Positions 26,961 to 35,077 of a stretch of DNA of 64,000 nt are shown in pieces. Source of the stretch: CAZRIZ01 sp964625885. Its GTDB lineage: Bacteria; Patescibacteriota; Saccharimonadia; Saccharimonadales; Saccharimonadaceae. Each line of letters begins with the position of its first letter. Position 1 is the first letter of the stretch. The DNA lies in NCBI GenBank assembly GCA_964625885.1, contig CAZVBM010000003.1, positions 1 to 64,000 on the forward strand, given 5' to 3'. The notes beneath the pieces were generated by a model that did no database searches, was not told where the DNA came from, and saw nothing but the letters and a program-made list of their open reading frames with translations. Both the position numbers and the translations under genes were made by a program.

Positions 26961-27031
26961 TATAATACAAGGGTAATATTAACTCAAGCCTGCTCAAGGA
27001 GTAGGCATCCAAGAAAGGATTCCAAGGGAGT
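26961..27031 (+). promoter_or_regulatory. rpsF operon promoter and structured leader
   Basis: TATAAT (26961-26966), then a leader of about 59 bases with a hairpin GCCTGCT/AGTAGGC around CAAGG, and a Shine-Dalgarno GGGAG just before the start. It is one of few long leaders here. The CCG-bulge motif of known S6:S18 leaders is not evident. Confidence 0.55.
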
Positions 27032-27373
27032 ATGACTGAATACGAATTGACGGTGTTGATTCACCCCGATTTGGAACTCGACATCGAGAAACCATTGGCA
27101 AAGATCACTAAGGCGATTGAAGACGCTGGTGGTAAAATCAACAAACAAGACAGTTGGGGCAAAAAAAAGCTGGCTTATTCAATCGATAAGCAAGATTTTG
27201 CCAACTACGTCTATTTTGAGCTGGAGTTGCCAAGCGAGGCGCCGCTCAAGTTGTCAAATTTGTTCAACATCAACAAAGAAATTCTGCGCTACTTGCTAGT
27301 CAAGGCTGATCCAAAAGTTCAGGCTCAGCGGGCTGAACAAGACAAAAACCGCGAAACAAAAGACGAAGAATAG
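27032..27373 (+). CDS. rpsF: ribosomal protein S6
   Basis: 113 residues. It follows the S6 pattern (YELTVLIHPDLE, GGKINKQDSWGKKKLAYSI, FANYVYFELELP) with a charged C-terminal tail (QRAEQDKNRETKDEE). S6 pairs with S18, encoded two genes on. First gene of the conserved rpsF-ssb-rpsR set, preceded by a structured leader. Confidence 0.96.
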   Translation: MTEYELTVLIHPDLELDIEKPLAKITKAIEDAGGKINKQDSWGKKKLAYSIDKQDFANYVYFELELPSEAPLKLSNLFNINKEILRYLLVKADPKVQAQRAEQDKNRETKDEE

Positions 27374-27393
27374 TTAATAACTAGGGGAATATC

Positions 27394-27843
27394 ATGGCAA
27401 AAGGTTTTAATAAAGTTATCTTAATGGGCAACTTAACACGTGACCCAGAAACCCGTACCACACCAAGTGGACAAAGCGTGACTAACTTCAGTATTGCGGT
27501 CAATCGCAACTGGAAAGATCAAAGCGGTCAAGTTCAAGAGCAGGTTAGTTTCTTTAACTGCGTGGCCTGGGCGCGCTTAGGCGAGACCATTGCTCAATAT
27601 CTAACCAAGGGTAATCCAATTTTGGTTAGCGGCCGTCTTGATCAGCGCAGCTGGGAAGACAAAGAGTCTGGCCAAAAACGCTCAACTGTTGAGGTGGTAG
27701 TCGAAGACTTTAACTTCGTCGGTGGTCGTGGTGATGGCGATGTGTCAGCTCCGGCTGTCGCAAAGCCAGCCAAGAAGGCTGCTACTGAAGATGTCGCACC
27801 AGACGACATGGAAGAGATTGATTTGTCGGATATTCCATTTTAA
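27394..27843 (+). CDS. ssb: single-stranded DNA-binding protein
   Basis: 149 residues: an OB fold (FNKVILMGNLTRDPETR, FFNCVAWARLGETIAQYL, LVSGRLDQRSWED) and an acidic C-terminal tip ending in IDLSDIPF, the peptide that recruits partner proteins. The linker is short and Ala/Lys-rich. Located between rpsF and rpsR as in many bacteria. Confidence 0.96.
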   Translation: MAKGFNKVILMGNLTRDPETRTTPSGQSVTNFSIAVNRNWKDQSGQVQEQVSFFNCVAWARLGETIAQYLTKGNPILVSGRLDQRSWEDKESGQKRSTVEVVVEDFNFVGGRGDGDVSAPAVAKPAKKAATEDVAPDDMEEIDLSDIPF

Positions 27844-27867
27844 TTGATTTAAGGAGATTTAATTTAA

Positions 27868-28065
27868 ATGTCAAAAAAAGATCGAAAGACTTTGCCGCGC
27901 GTATTTGATTACCGCGATGTCAAAGCATTGCAACGCTATATAAATGCTTACGGAGCGATTGAGCCAATTTCTCGCACCGGTTTAAGCGCTAAAGAGCAAC
28001 GTGATTTGGCCAAAGCCGTTAAGCGTGCCCGTCACCTAGCATTGTTACCATTTACTCAACAGTAG
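27868..28065 (+). CDS. rpsR: ribosomal protein S18, cysteine-free form
   Basis: 65 residues. FDYRDVKALQRYI, RTGLSAKEQRDLAKAVKRARHLALLPF is the S18 pattern. The zinc-type cysteines of the C+ form are absent, so this is the C- form. AAGGAG precedes the start. Confidence 0.95.
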   Translation: MSKKDRKTLPRVFDYRDVKALQRYINAYGAIEPISRTGLSAKEQRDLAKAVKRARHLALLPFTQQ

Positions 28066-28072
28066 GTAGCCC

Positions 28073-28633
28073 ATGTTACAACCAACAAATTTAAAAAAAG
28101 GCGTCCTAATTCAGATTGACGGTAAGCCATTTCAGGTGATTGACTATAACCAAAAAGTTATGGGCCGTGGGGGCAGTATTGTTAACGTTCGCATTCGAAA
28201 CTTACTTGATGGCTCAGTGATTCCAAAGACCTTTAAGGGTCAGGAGAAAATCGAATCGGCTGAGGTTGAGAATCAAACAGTACAGTATTTGTACAATGAT
28301 GGCGATCGCATGTATTTTATGAACCAAACTACCTTTGAGCAGTTTGAGTTAGCGCTTGAATTCGCGCCCGATGCCGTCAGTTATTTAGTTGACGGTGCGA
28401 TGGTAGACCTACAATTCTTTGAAGGTCGGGTGATTAATTTAACTTTGCCAAAAAATGTTTATCTCAAAGTTGAATATACCGAAGATGCGGTCAAGGGCGA
28501 TACCACTTCTAGCGTCATGAAAGACGCCACACTTGAAACCGGCCTTGTTATAAAAGTCCCAGCTTTTATCAAGCAGGGCGACGAGGTGTCAGTTGATACC
28601 GACACTGGCGCTTATCGCGAACGCAAGAAGTAG
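28073..28633 (+). CDS. efp: elongation factor P
   Basis: 186 residues, normal length. EF-P relieves ribosome stalling at consecutive prolines. KOW-like domain I (1-65) is followed by two OB domains; the signature region VYLKVEYTEDAVKGDT is near the middle. The tip loop that carries the modified residue reads MGRGGS, so Arg replaces the Lys of E. coli. The gene lies seven bases after rpsR. A natural client is the proline-rich protein encoded at 14393. Confidence 0.95.
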   Translation: MLQPTNLKKGVLIQIDGKPFQVIDYNQKVMGRGGSIVNVRIRNLLDGSVIPKTFKGQEKIESAEVENQTVQYLYNDGDRMYFMNQTTFEQFELALEFAPDAVSYLVDGAMVDLQFFEGRVINLTLPKNVYLKVEYTEDAVKGDTTSSVMKDATLETGLVIKVPAFIKQGDEVSVDTDTGAYRERKK

Positions 28634-28664
28634 CCTTAAATCAGCGACTCCACGGTTTGTGCTG

Positions 28665-28670
28665 TATAAT
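28665..28670 (+). promoter_or_regulatory. -10 box, leaderless start at 28677
   Basis: TATAAT with its last base seven bases before the ATG, so transcription is predicted to begin at the start codon. Confidence 0.7.
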
Positions 28671-28676
28671 TAACTT

Positions 28677-30392
28677 ATGGAAAAGCTTAAGCTGGGCTTA
28701 TTAAAGCTAGTCAACAATCGGCGCGCGTTGATTGTGTCTGGTTTAGTATTGATTTTACTAAGCTCGGTCATATATCAATTGACTTATCCTGATAATAAGA
28801 TGTTGCCCAGAACAACTGTGGCCGGTCAGTCGCTTGCTGGTGGTAGCCAAGCTGATTTTGCCGTTGCGGTTAGTCAGCAGTTGGCGAGATCTTCCATCAA
28901 ATTAATTGACGGCGACTTTTCGCACATCATAGATTTCGCGGAAATAACGCCACCACTCATGTCTAACGAATCGGTTCACTCACCACAGTATCCGACTTGG
29001 CAAAAATTTATTCCTTTCTCGCTTTGGTTGCAGAGTCGTGACGTGACTAAATTTAGTGTTGCCGCTGATAATCAGCAAATTAGAGCTGTGTTGCAAGATG
29101 TTGCGCTGCGAAGGAGGCGTTCGCCAGCAAATGCTGGCGTTGTAATTCGTGATGGGGCAGTTGAAATATCACCAGCACTAAGCGGTCGCGAGTTGGATGT
29201 CACAAAAACCATGTCATGCCTAAGCAAGCAGGAATTAGTTTTGGGGGCAGAGAACAGGGTGCAATTGGTGTTCCAAGAAGTTCAACCAAGCTATTCCGAC
29301 GCTGATGCTGTTGGCCTGAAGCATTTGGCGGAACAATTAATTGATCAACCGGTGAACTTTGTATTGCCAAATAAAGACATTGTTCAGTCGAACGCATCTG
29401 ATCGGGCTGCTTGGCTCAGAGTTGACGCTGATTCATTAGGAGATCTGATCTTAGTGGTTGATGAGGAGCAATTTGCAGAATTTATTAGACAGAGTATTGG
29501 ACGCTTAATTTATCGCCAACCAACCGCAACGATTATAACTTTGTCTGATGGTCGCGAGGTGTCGCGTCAGGTTGGGGAAGCTGGTCTGATGGTTGATTTA
29601 GATAAACTAACTGACAAGTTGCGTGAGACTTGGTTGAGCCAGTTTACTAAGCATTCAGACATAGCAGTTGAGACTATCGTTTTAGATTCGCCCCAAAAGT
29701 TTATCAGTAACTATACAAATAGCCAGATTGGCCTGCAGACCTACTACAATACTTTGGCTGATCAGGGGGTAAAGGTAGCATTTAAGCAATTTGGCGGAGC
29801 GGGTTGGCAGGCCGGTGTTGGTCAAACTGATTCGGTGGTAGCGGCCAGTACTTATAAGTTGTTTGTTGCCGTTAGGTTATTTGACGAAATTAATAGTGGC
29901 CGAACTGATTGGCAGGAAGAAGTCATCCCCGGGCAGACAGTCGAGCAATGCTTAAAATCAATGATTGTCTTATCAAATAATGCCTGCCCAGAAGCTTGGT
30001 TAGATAAGTGGGGGCGTAGCAATATTAATAGCTATCTTTATAGTCGTGGAATTAGTCGCGCCACTATCTTTACGGACTTGGTGGCGGCTCGCACTTCGGC
30101 AGCTGATTTGGCCTTGGTATTGGAGAAGCTTTATTACCGTCAATGGCTTGATCCTGAAGACGGCGCCATGCTTAATGCCTATATGGCCAATCAGGTTTAT
30201 CGGCGCGGTATACCAGCTGGTAGTGCTGGCGTGGTGGCTGACAAAGTAGGCTTTTTAAACGAGTATTTGCATGATGCTGCCCTGGTGTATCATCCAAAAG
30301 GAAATTACGTCCTAGTTGTCATGACCAAGAACGCTAATTGGTCTCAGATTGCCGATATAGCTCGTCAAACGGAGGCGATTGTATATCCATGA
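28677..30392 (+). CDS. membrane-anchored serine beta-lactamase-like protein
   Basis: 571 residues. One N-terminal membrane helix (17-34) is followed by an outer region of about 330 residues with no recognised motif, then a class A beta-lactamase/PBP-like domain. Its active-site elements are visible: S-x-x-K in AASTYKLF (about 391-399), an SNN triad (about 431-433) and a K-V-G in place of K-T-G (about 522-524). A D,D-carboxypeptidase, transpeptidase or beta-lactamase role on the outer face is possible. It overlaps tlyA by four bases. Confidence 0.85.
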   Translation: MEKLKLGLLKLVNNRRALIVSGLVLILLSSVIYQLTYPDNKMLPRTTVAGQSLAGGSQADFAVAVSQQLARSSIKLIDGDFSHIIDFAEITPPLMSNESVHSPQYPTWQKFIPFSLWLQSRDVTKFSVAADNQQIRAVLQDVALRRRRSPANAGVVIRDGAVEISPALSGRELDVTKTMSCLSKQELVLGAENRVQLVFQEVQPSYSDADAVGLKHLAEQLIDQPVNFVLPNKDIVQSNASDRAAWLRVDADSLGDLILVVDEEQFAEFIRQSIGRLIYRQPTATIITLSDGREVSRQVGEAGLMVDLDKLTDKLRETWLSQFTKHSDIAVETIVLDSPQKFISNYTNSQIGLQTYYNTLADQGVKVAFKQFGGAGWQAGVGQTDSVVAASTYKLFVAVRLFDEINSGRTDWQEEVIPGQTVEQCLKSMIVLSNNACPEAWLDKWGRSNINSYLYSRGISRATIFTDLVAARTSAADLALVLEKLYYRQWLDPEDGAMLNAYMANQVYRRGIPAGSAGVVADKVGFLNEYLHDAALVYHPKGNYVLVVMTKNANWSQIADIARQTEAIVYP

Positions 30393-31126
30393 AACAGCGA
30401 TTAGATCGTGAAATGCTAAGCCGTCAATTGGTTGGTAGTCGTTCGCAGGGAATCAACTACATAAAGTTAGGAAAAGTTTTGGTGAATGGTTCTGTTGCTA
30501 ACAAACCCGGGCAGTTGGTTGAACAAAAAGATCAAATTGAGGTCTTGATTGAAGAGCAGTATGTGTCGCGCGCTGGTTTAAAATTGGCTAGTATCGCTAA
30601 GAGCTTTAAGCTAAACTTTCAAAATAAAGTCGTCTTGGATGTCGGCAGCTCAACGGGTGGCTTCACGGACTACTCTTTGCGAAACGGCGCTAGGCAAGTG
30701 ATTGCTGTAGACGTTGGCACTAACCAGCTTCATCCGAGCTTGCGTACCAACGAGCGCGTAGACCTTCATGAAAAAACTGACATTCGAGATTTTGATTTTG
30801 AAAGCGTGTCCCGCCCAGACATTGTGCTGATTGATGTTTCTTTTATTTCGCTAAGAAAGATACTACCAGTAATAAAGAGGGCGTTGAATAAAAAAATTGT
30901 TCAGAACCAAGCCTTGGTGGTGGCTATGGTCAAACCCCAGTTTGAGACTATTGCTCGCAATTTGAACAAGGGCGTAGTGAAGAATAACAATATTCGTCGC
31001 CAGATACTGCGTGATTTTGAACAGTGGGTAAAGCGAGATTATGAAATTAAGCAAAAACAAGACAGCGCTGTGGCTGGCGAAAAAGGCAACTTAGAGCGTT
31101 TTTATTTGTTGACACCTAAACATTAA
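30389..31126 (+). CDS. tlyA: TlyA-family rRNA methyltransferase
   Basis: 245 residues. An S4 RNA-binding domain (1-60, with GKVLVNGSVANKPGQLV) precedes an FtsJ-type SAM-binding fold (VLDVGSSTGGFTDYSL near 84-99, IVLIDVSFISL, MVKPQFE). TlyA proteins methylate 2'-O positions in 16S and 23S rRNA. I chose the ATG at 30389, which overlaps the upstream stop (ATGA). The 3' end overlaps the convergent ychF gene by 11 bases with no terminator between. Confidence 0.93.
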   Translation: MKQRLDREMLSRQLVGSRSQGINYIKLGKVLVNGSVANKPGQLVEQKDQIEVLIEEQYVSRAGLKLASIAKSFKLNFQNKVVLDVGSSTGGFTDYSLRNGARQVIAVDVGTNQLHPSLRTNERVDLHEKTDIRDFDFESVSRPDIVLIDVSFISLRKILPVIKRALNKKIVQNQALVVAMVKPQFETIARNLNKGVVKNNNIRRQILRDFEQWVKRDYEIKQKQDSAVAGEKGNLERFYLLTPKH

Positions 31127-32192
31127 ATTTGAAATGAATAATGTCGTTAGGTTGAACGATATAATCTCTACCTTCAGTGCGAACTTTACCAGCTTCGCGA
31201 ACTTTCTGTTCACTGCCGTAAGCAATTAAATCGTCGTAGCTCATTACATCAGCAGCAATAAAGCCACGTTCAAAATCGGAGTGAATGACGCCGGCTGCCT
31301 GTGGGGCCGTGCTACCTATTTTTATTGTCCAGGCTCGAACTTCGTCTTTACCAGCTGTGAGGAAACTCTGAAGCCCAAGGGTGCGATAAGCTGAGGTTAC
31401 GAGTTGCTCCAGTCCAGAGTGCTTAACGCCATAGCTATCTAGCAGTTCATGCGCATCTTCAGTTGATAACGACTTTAATTCGTCCTCTAATTTAATTGCT
31501 ACTAAAACCGCCTCATCTGGTGCGATCAAGCTAGTTAATTCTTCAATTTTCTTAGCGTTGTTGATGTCAGTTTCGTTGACGTTAAAAACGAAGATAACTT
31601 TTTTGGCAGTTAATAAGTTTAGCTGCTTTATGTCGTCGCTGAGTAGCTTGCTTTGTCTGACTGGAATACCTTTTTCTAGATTAATTTTTAGCTTCTCTAA
31701 TTCTAGCTTGTCGGCATTTTTTTTAGGATCAGCCTTGGCTTCTTTAGTAATTTTAACTAATTTAGCCTCAACACTTTGTAAATCAGCTAGTAGTAATTCA
31801 GTATTAATAATCTCGATATCTCGCTTTGGATCAATCTTTTCGTCGATATGGATGATATCACTGTTCTCAAAAGCCCTAACAACATGAATAATAGCATCAC
31901 ACTCTCTAATATTAGCTAAGAACTGGTTGCCTAGACCCTCGCCTTTGCTAGCTCCTGCGACTAAGCCAGCGATATCAACTAGCTTAATAATGGCGGGAAT
32001 TGTTTTTTGGGGATTGTAAATCTCACTCAGCTTCTTTAAGCGCTCATCTGGTACGGTTGCTATACCAGTATTTGGCTCAATAGTAGCAAAAGGGTAGTTG
32101 GCCGCCAGGGCATTGTCATCACCTGTTAAAATATTAAAAAGGGTTGATTTGCCGACATTTGGTAAGCCGACGATGCCGATTGATAAACTCAT
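31116..32192 (-). CDS. ychF: YchF/Ola1-family P-loop ATPase
   Basis: 358 residues. The G1 motif GLPNVGKST, a KLVDIAGLVAGASKGEGLGNQFL switch region and NVNE in the G4 position (in place of NKxD, hence ATP preference in this family) are clear, followed by a coiled coil and a C-terminal TGS domain (VREAGKVRTEGRDYIVQPND). It binds ribosomes. I chose the ATG at 32192; a TGA-TAAAAT box lies about 11 bases upstream. Confidence 0.95.
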   Translation of the reverse strand: MSLSIGIVGLPNVGKSTLFNILTGDDNALAANYPFATIEPNTGIATVPDERLKKLSEIYNPQKTIPAIIKLVDIAGLVAGASKGEGLGNQFLANIRECDAIIHVVRAFENSDIIHIDEKIDPKRDIEIINTELLLADLQSVEAKLVKITKEAKADPKKNADKLELEKLKINLEKGIPVRQSKLLSDDIKQLNLLTAKKVIFVFNVNETDINNAKKIEELTSLIAPDEAVLVAIKLEDELKSLSTEDAHELLDSYGVKHSGLEQLVTSAYRTLGLQSFLTAGKDEVRAWTIKIGSTAPQAAGVIHSDFERGFIAADVMSYDDLIAYGSEQKVREAGKVRTEGRDYIVQPNDIIHFKFNV

Positions 32193-32235
32193 AATTAACA
32201 ATCATTTTATCAGATATGGAATAACTTGAAAAATC

Positions 32236-32264
32236 TTGCAATATTAAAATTGCTTATGTATAAT
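32236..32264 (+). promoter_or_regulatory. promoter of the pilus locus
   Basis: TTGCAA (32236-32241), a 17-base spacer, TATAAT (32259-32264). Predicted start near 32271, two bases before the pilM ATG. It probably drives pilM through pilC. Confidence 0.7.
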
Positions 32265-32272
32265 TTATCTAT

Positions 32273-33337
32273 ATGAAAATATTCAAAGGCGTGGGCGATT
32301 TCTTCGGACTAGATATTGGTACAAAATCAGTTCGAGTCGTGCAATTAAACCGGCATGGTAGTGGCCAAAACTCAACTTTTAGCCTGAGGGCTTTTGGCTA
32401 TGCGCCGCTAGACGAACAGACCGCGCAGGCTAATTCCGAAGTCAGCCGTAAGAAGCTCGGCGACGTAATACTAACCATACTTGGCCAGAGTGGTATTAAA
32501 ACTAAAAACGTTGCCCTAGCAGTTCCTTCTAACAAAACATTCACGACCGTTATTGATGTTCCAAGTCAATCGCCAGCCGAACTGGCAAAAACAATCAAAT
32601 ACCAAGTTGATCAATATATACCGATGTCGTCGGAAGATGCCAAAGTTGATTGGGCTTTTCTTGGCCCATCGCCAAAGGACCCCACGCGCCAAGAGGTTTT
32701 ATTAGCGAGCTCAGCTATTGATTATAGTGAGGAGCAGCTGGAGTTTATTGAAGGTTTGGGGTTGAATATAATTGCCATTGAGCCCGATCAAATTGCCATG
32801 GCCCGCTCTTTGAATATTCACGATCCTCAGGCAGCTAATATTATTATTGATATGGGTGAACAAACGACTGATGTGGCTGTGGTCTATAACAACGCTCCTA
32901 GGTTGCTGCGCTCTTTGCCAGTTGGCTTATCGACCATGGTGCGCACAGCCTCGCAGAATCTTGATGTCAAAGAGGATCAGGCTCGCCAGTTTATCTTGAA
33001 GTTTGGGTTGGCACCAGATAAGTTGGAGGGGAGAGTATATCAGTCAATTGAAGGCGTTCTAGACAATTTTGCTAGCGAACTTTCCAAATCGGCCAAGTTC
33101 TTTCAGACCAAATATCCCAATATTCCGATTGCTCGGGCAATAGTTTCTGGCTATGCCGGCGTGATACCTATGATGAATAATTATGTTGCCAACAAGGCTA
33201 ATCTTACTACTACCATCGGTAATCCTTGGGCAAACATGAACCTAAACCAAGCTCAGCAGCAAACATTAGCACCAATTGCTTATGAATTTGCTGTGGCGGT
33301 TGGTTTAGCACAAAGGAGCAATGAGAATGTTCGATAA
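32273..33337 (+). CDS. pilM: type IV pilus assembly protein PilM
   Basis: 354 residues. An actin-like ATPase fold on the cytoplasmic side: FFGLDIGTKSVRVVQL (phosphate 1), IIIDMGEQTTDVAVV (phosphate 2) and AIVSGYAG (adenosine motif). PilM links the inner-membrane PilN/PilO platform to the motor. It is the first gene of the pilus locus and overlaps pilN by 11 bases. Confidence 0.93.
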   Translation: MKIFKGVGDFFGLDIGTKSVRVVQLNRHGSGQNSTFSLRAFGYAPLDEQTAQANSEVSRKKLGDVILTILGQSGIKTKNVALAVPSNKTFTTVIDVPSQSPAELAKTIKYQVDQYIPMSSEDAKVDWAFLGPSPKDPTRQEVLLASSAIDYSEEQLEFIEGLGLNIIAIEPDQIAMARSLNIHDPQAANIIIDMGEQTTDVAVVYNNAPRLLRSLPVGLSTMVRTASQNLDVKEDQARQFILKFGLAPDKLEGRVYQSIEGVLDNFASELSKSAKFFQTKYPNIPIARAIVSGYAGVIPMMNNYVANKANLTTTIGNPWANMNLNQAQQQTLAPIAYEFAVAVGLAQRSNENVR

Positions 33338-34133
33338 AATCAAAAGCAAGGGTGGTGGCTTTAATTACGGCAGCGTGGAAGTTAACCTGGTGCCAGACGT
33401 CAAGTACGAGTTCATCAAAGCCGAGATTATGAGGTCCAGGGCTACGACGATTTCCGTATTAGTAACGATAGCCTCGGTTGCTGTGGTTGCGCTCGTGTCG
33501 CTAGTTACGTTTGGTTTACAGAGCTTCTTGATTAGCTCGGTTGATAAGAAGATAAATGAGCAATTTAATTCATACAAGAGCTATGAAGGTGTAAACCAAA
33601 TATTAACCATTCAAAATCAGCTCTCAAAAATTGGTCCTCTACATCAAGATAAGCCGATCAGTTCGCGTTTATTTAGCATGATGGTTTCAATTATGGACGG
33701 GGGTGGTAATACTGCTCGCATTTCACGACTCGATTTCAACGCCGAGACTAATTATATTAGGATTGAGGGTCAGTCTTACGATGGATTTATTGCCCTTGAG
33801 CGATTGCAGAAATCAATAGTCGCCACTTCTCTATCTTATAAGACAGAAGATGGCGAAGTTATTTTAACTCCACTAACCGATAAGGTCGCCACCAACGAGC
33901 CGTCAACTTATGGACAAGACTCGTCTGGTCATGAGGTTCTAATGTTTAATATTGGTTTCATTGCTGATGAAATAATGTTTGATTTTGACAAAGATATTAC
34001 ACTAGTTGGGCCGGGCCGTCAGGACGTGACGGACTCAACTACGGTTATTTCTCACAACATTTTTGCGCCCAAGGCAGCAAGCGATCCTAAGTCGAGCGCT
34101 AATAAAGAAGAAGCTATCAAGGAGAGGGAGTAG
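33327..34133 (+). CDS. pilN: PilN-like pilus assembly protein
   Basis: 268 residues. A short cytoplasmic EVNLVPDVKYEF stretch matches the PilN motif that binds PilM; it is followed by a membrane helix (about 38-62) and an outer domain. I chose the ATG at 33327 because AAGGAG is eight bases upstream; the ATG at 33321 is too close to that site. It is longer than E. coli-type PilN, with extra C-terminal sequence. Confidence 0.85.
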   Translation: MFDKIKSKGGGFNYGSVEVNLVPDVKYEFIKAEIMRSRATTISVLVTIASVAVVALVSLVTFGLQSFLISSVDKKINEQFNSYKSYEGVNQILTIQNQLSKIGPLHQDKPISSRLFSMMVSIMDGGGNTARISRLDFNAETNYIRIEGQSYDGFIALERLQKSIVATSLSYKTEDGEVILTPLTDKVATNEPSTYGQDSSGHEVLMFNIGFIADEIMFDFDKDITLVGPGRQDVTDSTTVISHNIFAPKAASDPKSSANKEEAIKERE

Positions 34134-34138
34134 TCGAT

Positions 34139-34834
34139 ATGGCAAAAAAAGGTGGAGCCATTAAGAAAAAGCAGCAGATTGACAAGGCTAGTAGGAGAAT
34201 GTTCTTAGCCGTAGCGATAGCATCATTCTTGACGGGATTTGCCCTGGTGGCCACAGTATTTATTCTTAACAAAATGGTCTTTAATACTAGGGTTATTTCA
34301 GAAAAGAACGAGACTTACGATATTTTACTTAAAAACAACAGCAATATTATTAAGCTGGCCGATCAGGTTAGGTCTCTTGAAGTAAATGATCCACTCTTGT
34401 CAATTAGACTCAGCGATGAAGAGCAGGCCTTTCGAGTGGTTCTAGACGCCTTGCCAGCTGTGGGAAACTCTACGGCTCTTGGCGCTAGCCTACGCTCAAA
34501 GATTCTTTCTGTGCCGGGCGTACTCGTAGAGAGCATTATTGTTAACCCAACCATAGAAGAGTCGTCTGACGTGGCAGTGGATCCTGGCGCGTCTGGGTCG
34601 GATACAGTTGCCACGCCCATATACTTTACCTTTAAAGTAGTCGGTAGCGCTAATAACCTAAGCCAAGTCTTGAAGAATGTTGAGCGATCCATTAGACCAA
34701 TTATGGTTGATGAGATTCGGTTTGAGGTTTCCACAGTCGATTATCAGAGCTCGTTAATGGTGGTGGGGCGATCATTTTATGAGCCGATGATTGAAGCTAA
34801 GCTTGGTAGCAAGAAATTGGAGAGCAATAAATGA
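34139..34834 (+). CDS. PilO-like pilus assembly protein
   Basis: 231 residues: a Lys-rich cytoplasmic start, a membrane helix (about 24-48), a coiled region, then an outer alpha/beta domain (about 140-220). The position after pilN and the layout match PilO; sequence similarity is too low to see by eye. It overlaps the next gene by four bases. Confidence 0.75.
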   Translation: MAKKGGAIKKKQQIDKASRRMFLAVAIASFLTGFALVATVFILNKMVFNTRVISEKNETYDILLKNNSNIIKLADQVRSLEVNDPLLSIRLSDEEQAFRVVLDALPAVGNSTALGASLRSKILSVPGVLVESIIVNPTIEESSDVAVDPGASGSDTVATPIYFTFKVVGSANNLSQVLKNVERSIRPIMVDEIRFEVSTVDYQSSLMVVGRSFYEPMIEAKLGSKKLESNK

Positions 34835-35064
34835 AAAAAACTGACGTCGCAATGATAATTTTAATAGCATCAATTAGCTTAGTTGTAGCTTACTTTGTCA
34901 TGAGCGGATTGCTGGGTAAATATAACGAGCATAGCGCGACTATCCAAACTGTCGAGGCTGTCGGCGGTCAGGTTGGTGAACCTGATTTAAGGATATTTCA
35001 TAAAGACGCCATCAATCCAACTATTCCGGCCATTATTGGTTCGACCTACAAGGAAGAGGACTAG
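34831..35064 (+). CDS. small single-pass membrane protein in pilus operon
   Basis: 77 residues: one membrane helix (about 6-28) and a short outer tail (GEPDLRIFHKDAINPTIP). Its place between pilO and pilB and the tight overlap suggest a pilus platform subunit, possibly taking the PilP position. The family is not recognised. Confidence 0.7.
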   Translation: MKKTDVAMIILIASISLVVAYFVMSGLLGKYNEHSATIQTVEAVGGQVGEPDLRIFHKDAINPTIPAIIGSTYKEED

Positions 35065-35077
35065 GTGATTTGTCGCT

